A stretch of DNA of 33,082 bases from the NCBI GenBank assembly GCA_023228995.1, contig JALOAD010000036.1, positions 1 to 33,082 on the forward strand, read 5' to 3'. The notes beneath the pieces were generated by a model. The model was not told the DNA's origin. It did not search any database and was given only the letters and a program-made list of their open reading frames with translations. Shown one piece after another: positions 32,857 to 33,082 of the stretch. Every line of letters starts with the position of its first letter. Within the stretch, counting starts at the first letter, position 1. The stretch comes from JALOAD01 sp023228995 [NCBI: Candidatus Muiribacterium halophilum] (GTDB lineage Bacteria; Muiribacteriota; Muiribacteriia; Muiribacteriales). The position numbers and the translations under genes were made by a program.

Positions 32857-33082
32857 ACTTTTCTAATTATAAATTCTTTATTAAAATTTTTTTTAAAAAC
32901 CCTAATAGTAAATAAAGATATTATTACAAAGAAAAAAGTAAAAACATTAATCATATTAAAATTCAATTCAATTCTATAACTTCCAAATGATACTATACCA
33001 AGCATTATAACTGTCATAACAAAAGCAATTGTATTAAAAAAATCTGCTTTTGATGAATTAAAAGTCAAAACAGCTAATATAA
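32853..33082 (-). CDS. Membrane protein, 5' end missing (partial; likely partner of the ABC-2 permease)
   Basis: The reading frame stays open to the window edge (codons for ILAV precede an in-frame TTG at 33068), so the true start is probably outside. About 75 residues are visible: two hydrophobic segments (FNTIAFVMTVIMLGIVSF and INVFTFFFVIISLFTI) and a basic C-terminus, KKNFNKEFIIRKV. It is coupled to the downstream permease by ATGA overlap. It could be the end of a second ABC-2 or CcmB-like permease, or a small accessory membrane protein. Too little remains for a family call. Confidence 0.5.
   Translation of the reverse strand, partial: ILAVLTFNSSKADFFNTIAFVMTVIMLGIVSFGSYRIELNFNMINVFTFFFVIISLFTIRVFKKNFNKEFIIRKV

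Overview
The window is very AT-rich bacterial DNA. It suggests a diderm from a poorly characterised, low-GC lineage. The diderm signs are lipoproteins with clear lipoboxes, a periplasmic AMIN/Amidase_3 enzyme and pilin-like small membrane proteins. Alongside these sit genes more typical of Firmicutes and Thermotogae: WhiA, a HutP-family protein, long-form HPF and an adenosine-specific kinase. HEAT-repeat proteins, and TPR proteins carrying a pseudopilin-like Cys motif, point to candidate phyla of the Riflebacteria/Muiribacteriota kind. That placement is a guess from gene content, not a match.

Left part (1-6305): accessory-looking. It holds a lone DnaB-C-like ATPase (+), a lone LolD-like ABC ATPase (-), and a tightly coupled four-gene operon (+). 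Two of the operon's small membrane proteins have the size and layout of minor pseudopilins, and its last product is a lipoprotein. Two non-coding blocks here (2212-2502 and 5238-6298) are bounded by the same 20-bp terminal inverted repeats. They contain hairpin modules, a 326-bp tandem duplication and short palindromes.

Middle (6306-11772): a large lipoprotein of carboxypeptidase-regulatory-like repeats plus a propeller-like C-terminus (-), then rel (ppGpp synthetase/hydrolase, +) and a HEAT-repeat protein (+). rel has a textbook sigma70 promoter placed so close to its ATG that the transcript is predicted to be leaderless.

Core (11774-31293): minus-strand genes in two long blocks. Block 1, in transcription order, is a CHASE2 class III nucleotide cyclase, recJ (with an extra C-terminal TPR), apt, amidase, hpf, ptsN-like EIIA, secA and a TPR protein. 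Block 2, behind its own promoter, is asnS, adenosine-specific kinase, a 55-aa Cys protein, a histidine kinase, a HEAT protein, a TPR protein with a pseudopilin-like C-terminus, whiA, a histidine-free HutP-like protein and a UgpC/MsmK-type ATPase. Most junctions are overlaps or a few bases, so translational coupling is likely. The themes are stress and growth-state control (rel, hpf, EIIA, cyclase), envelope and secretion (secA, amidase, TPR) and nucleotide salvage (apt, adenosine kinase).

Right end (31294-33082): a 37-aa membrane peptide (+), about 590 bp of repeat-filled non-coding DNA, and an ABC-2-type permease pair (-) cut by the window edge. No tRNA, rRNA, CRISPR, transposase or integrase was seen.
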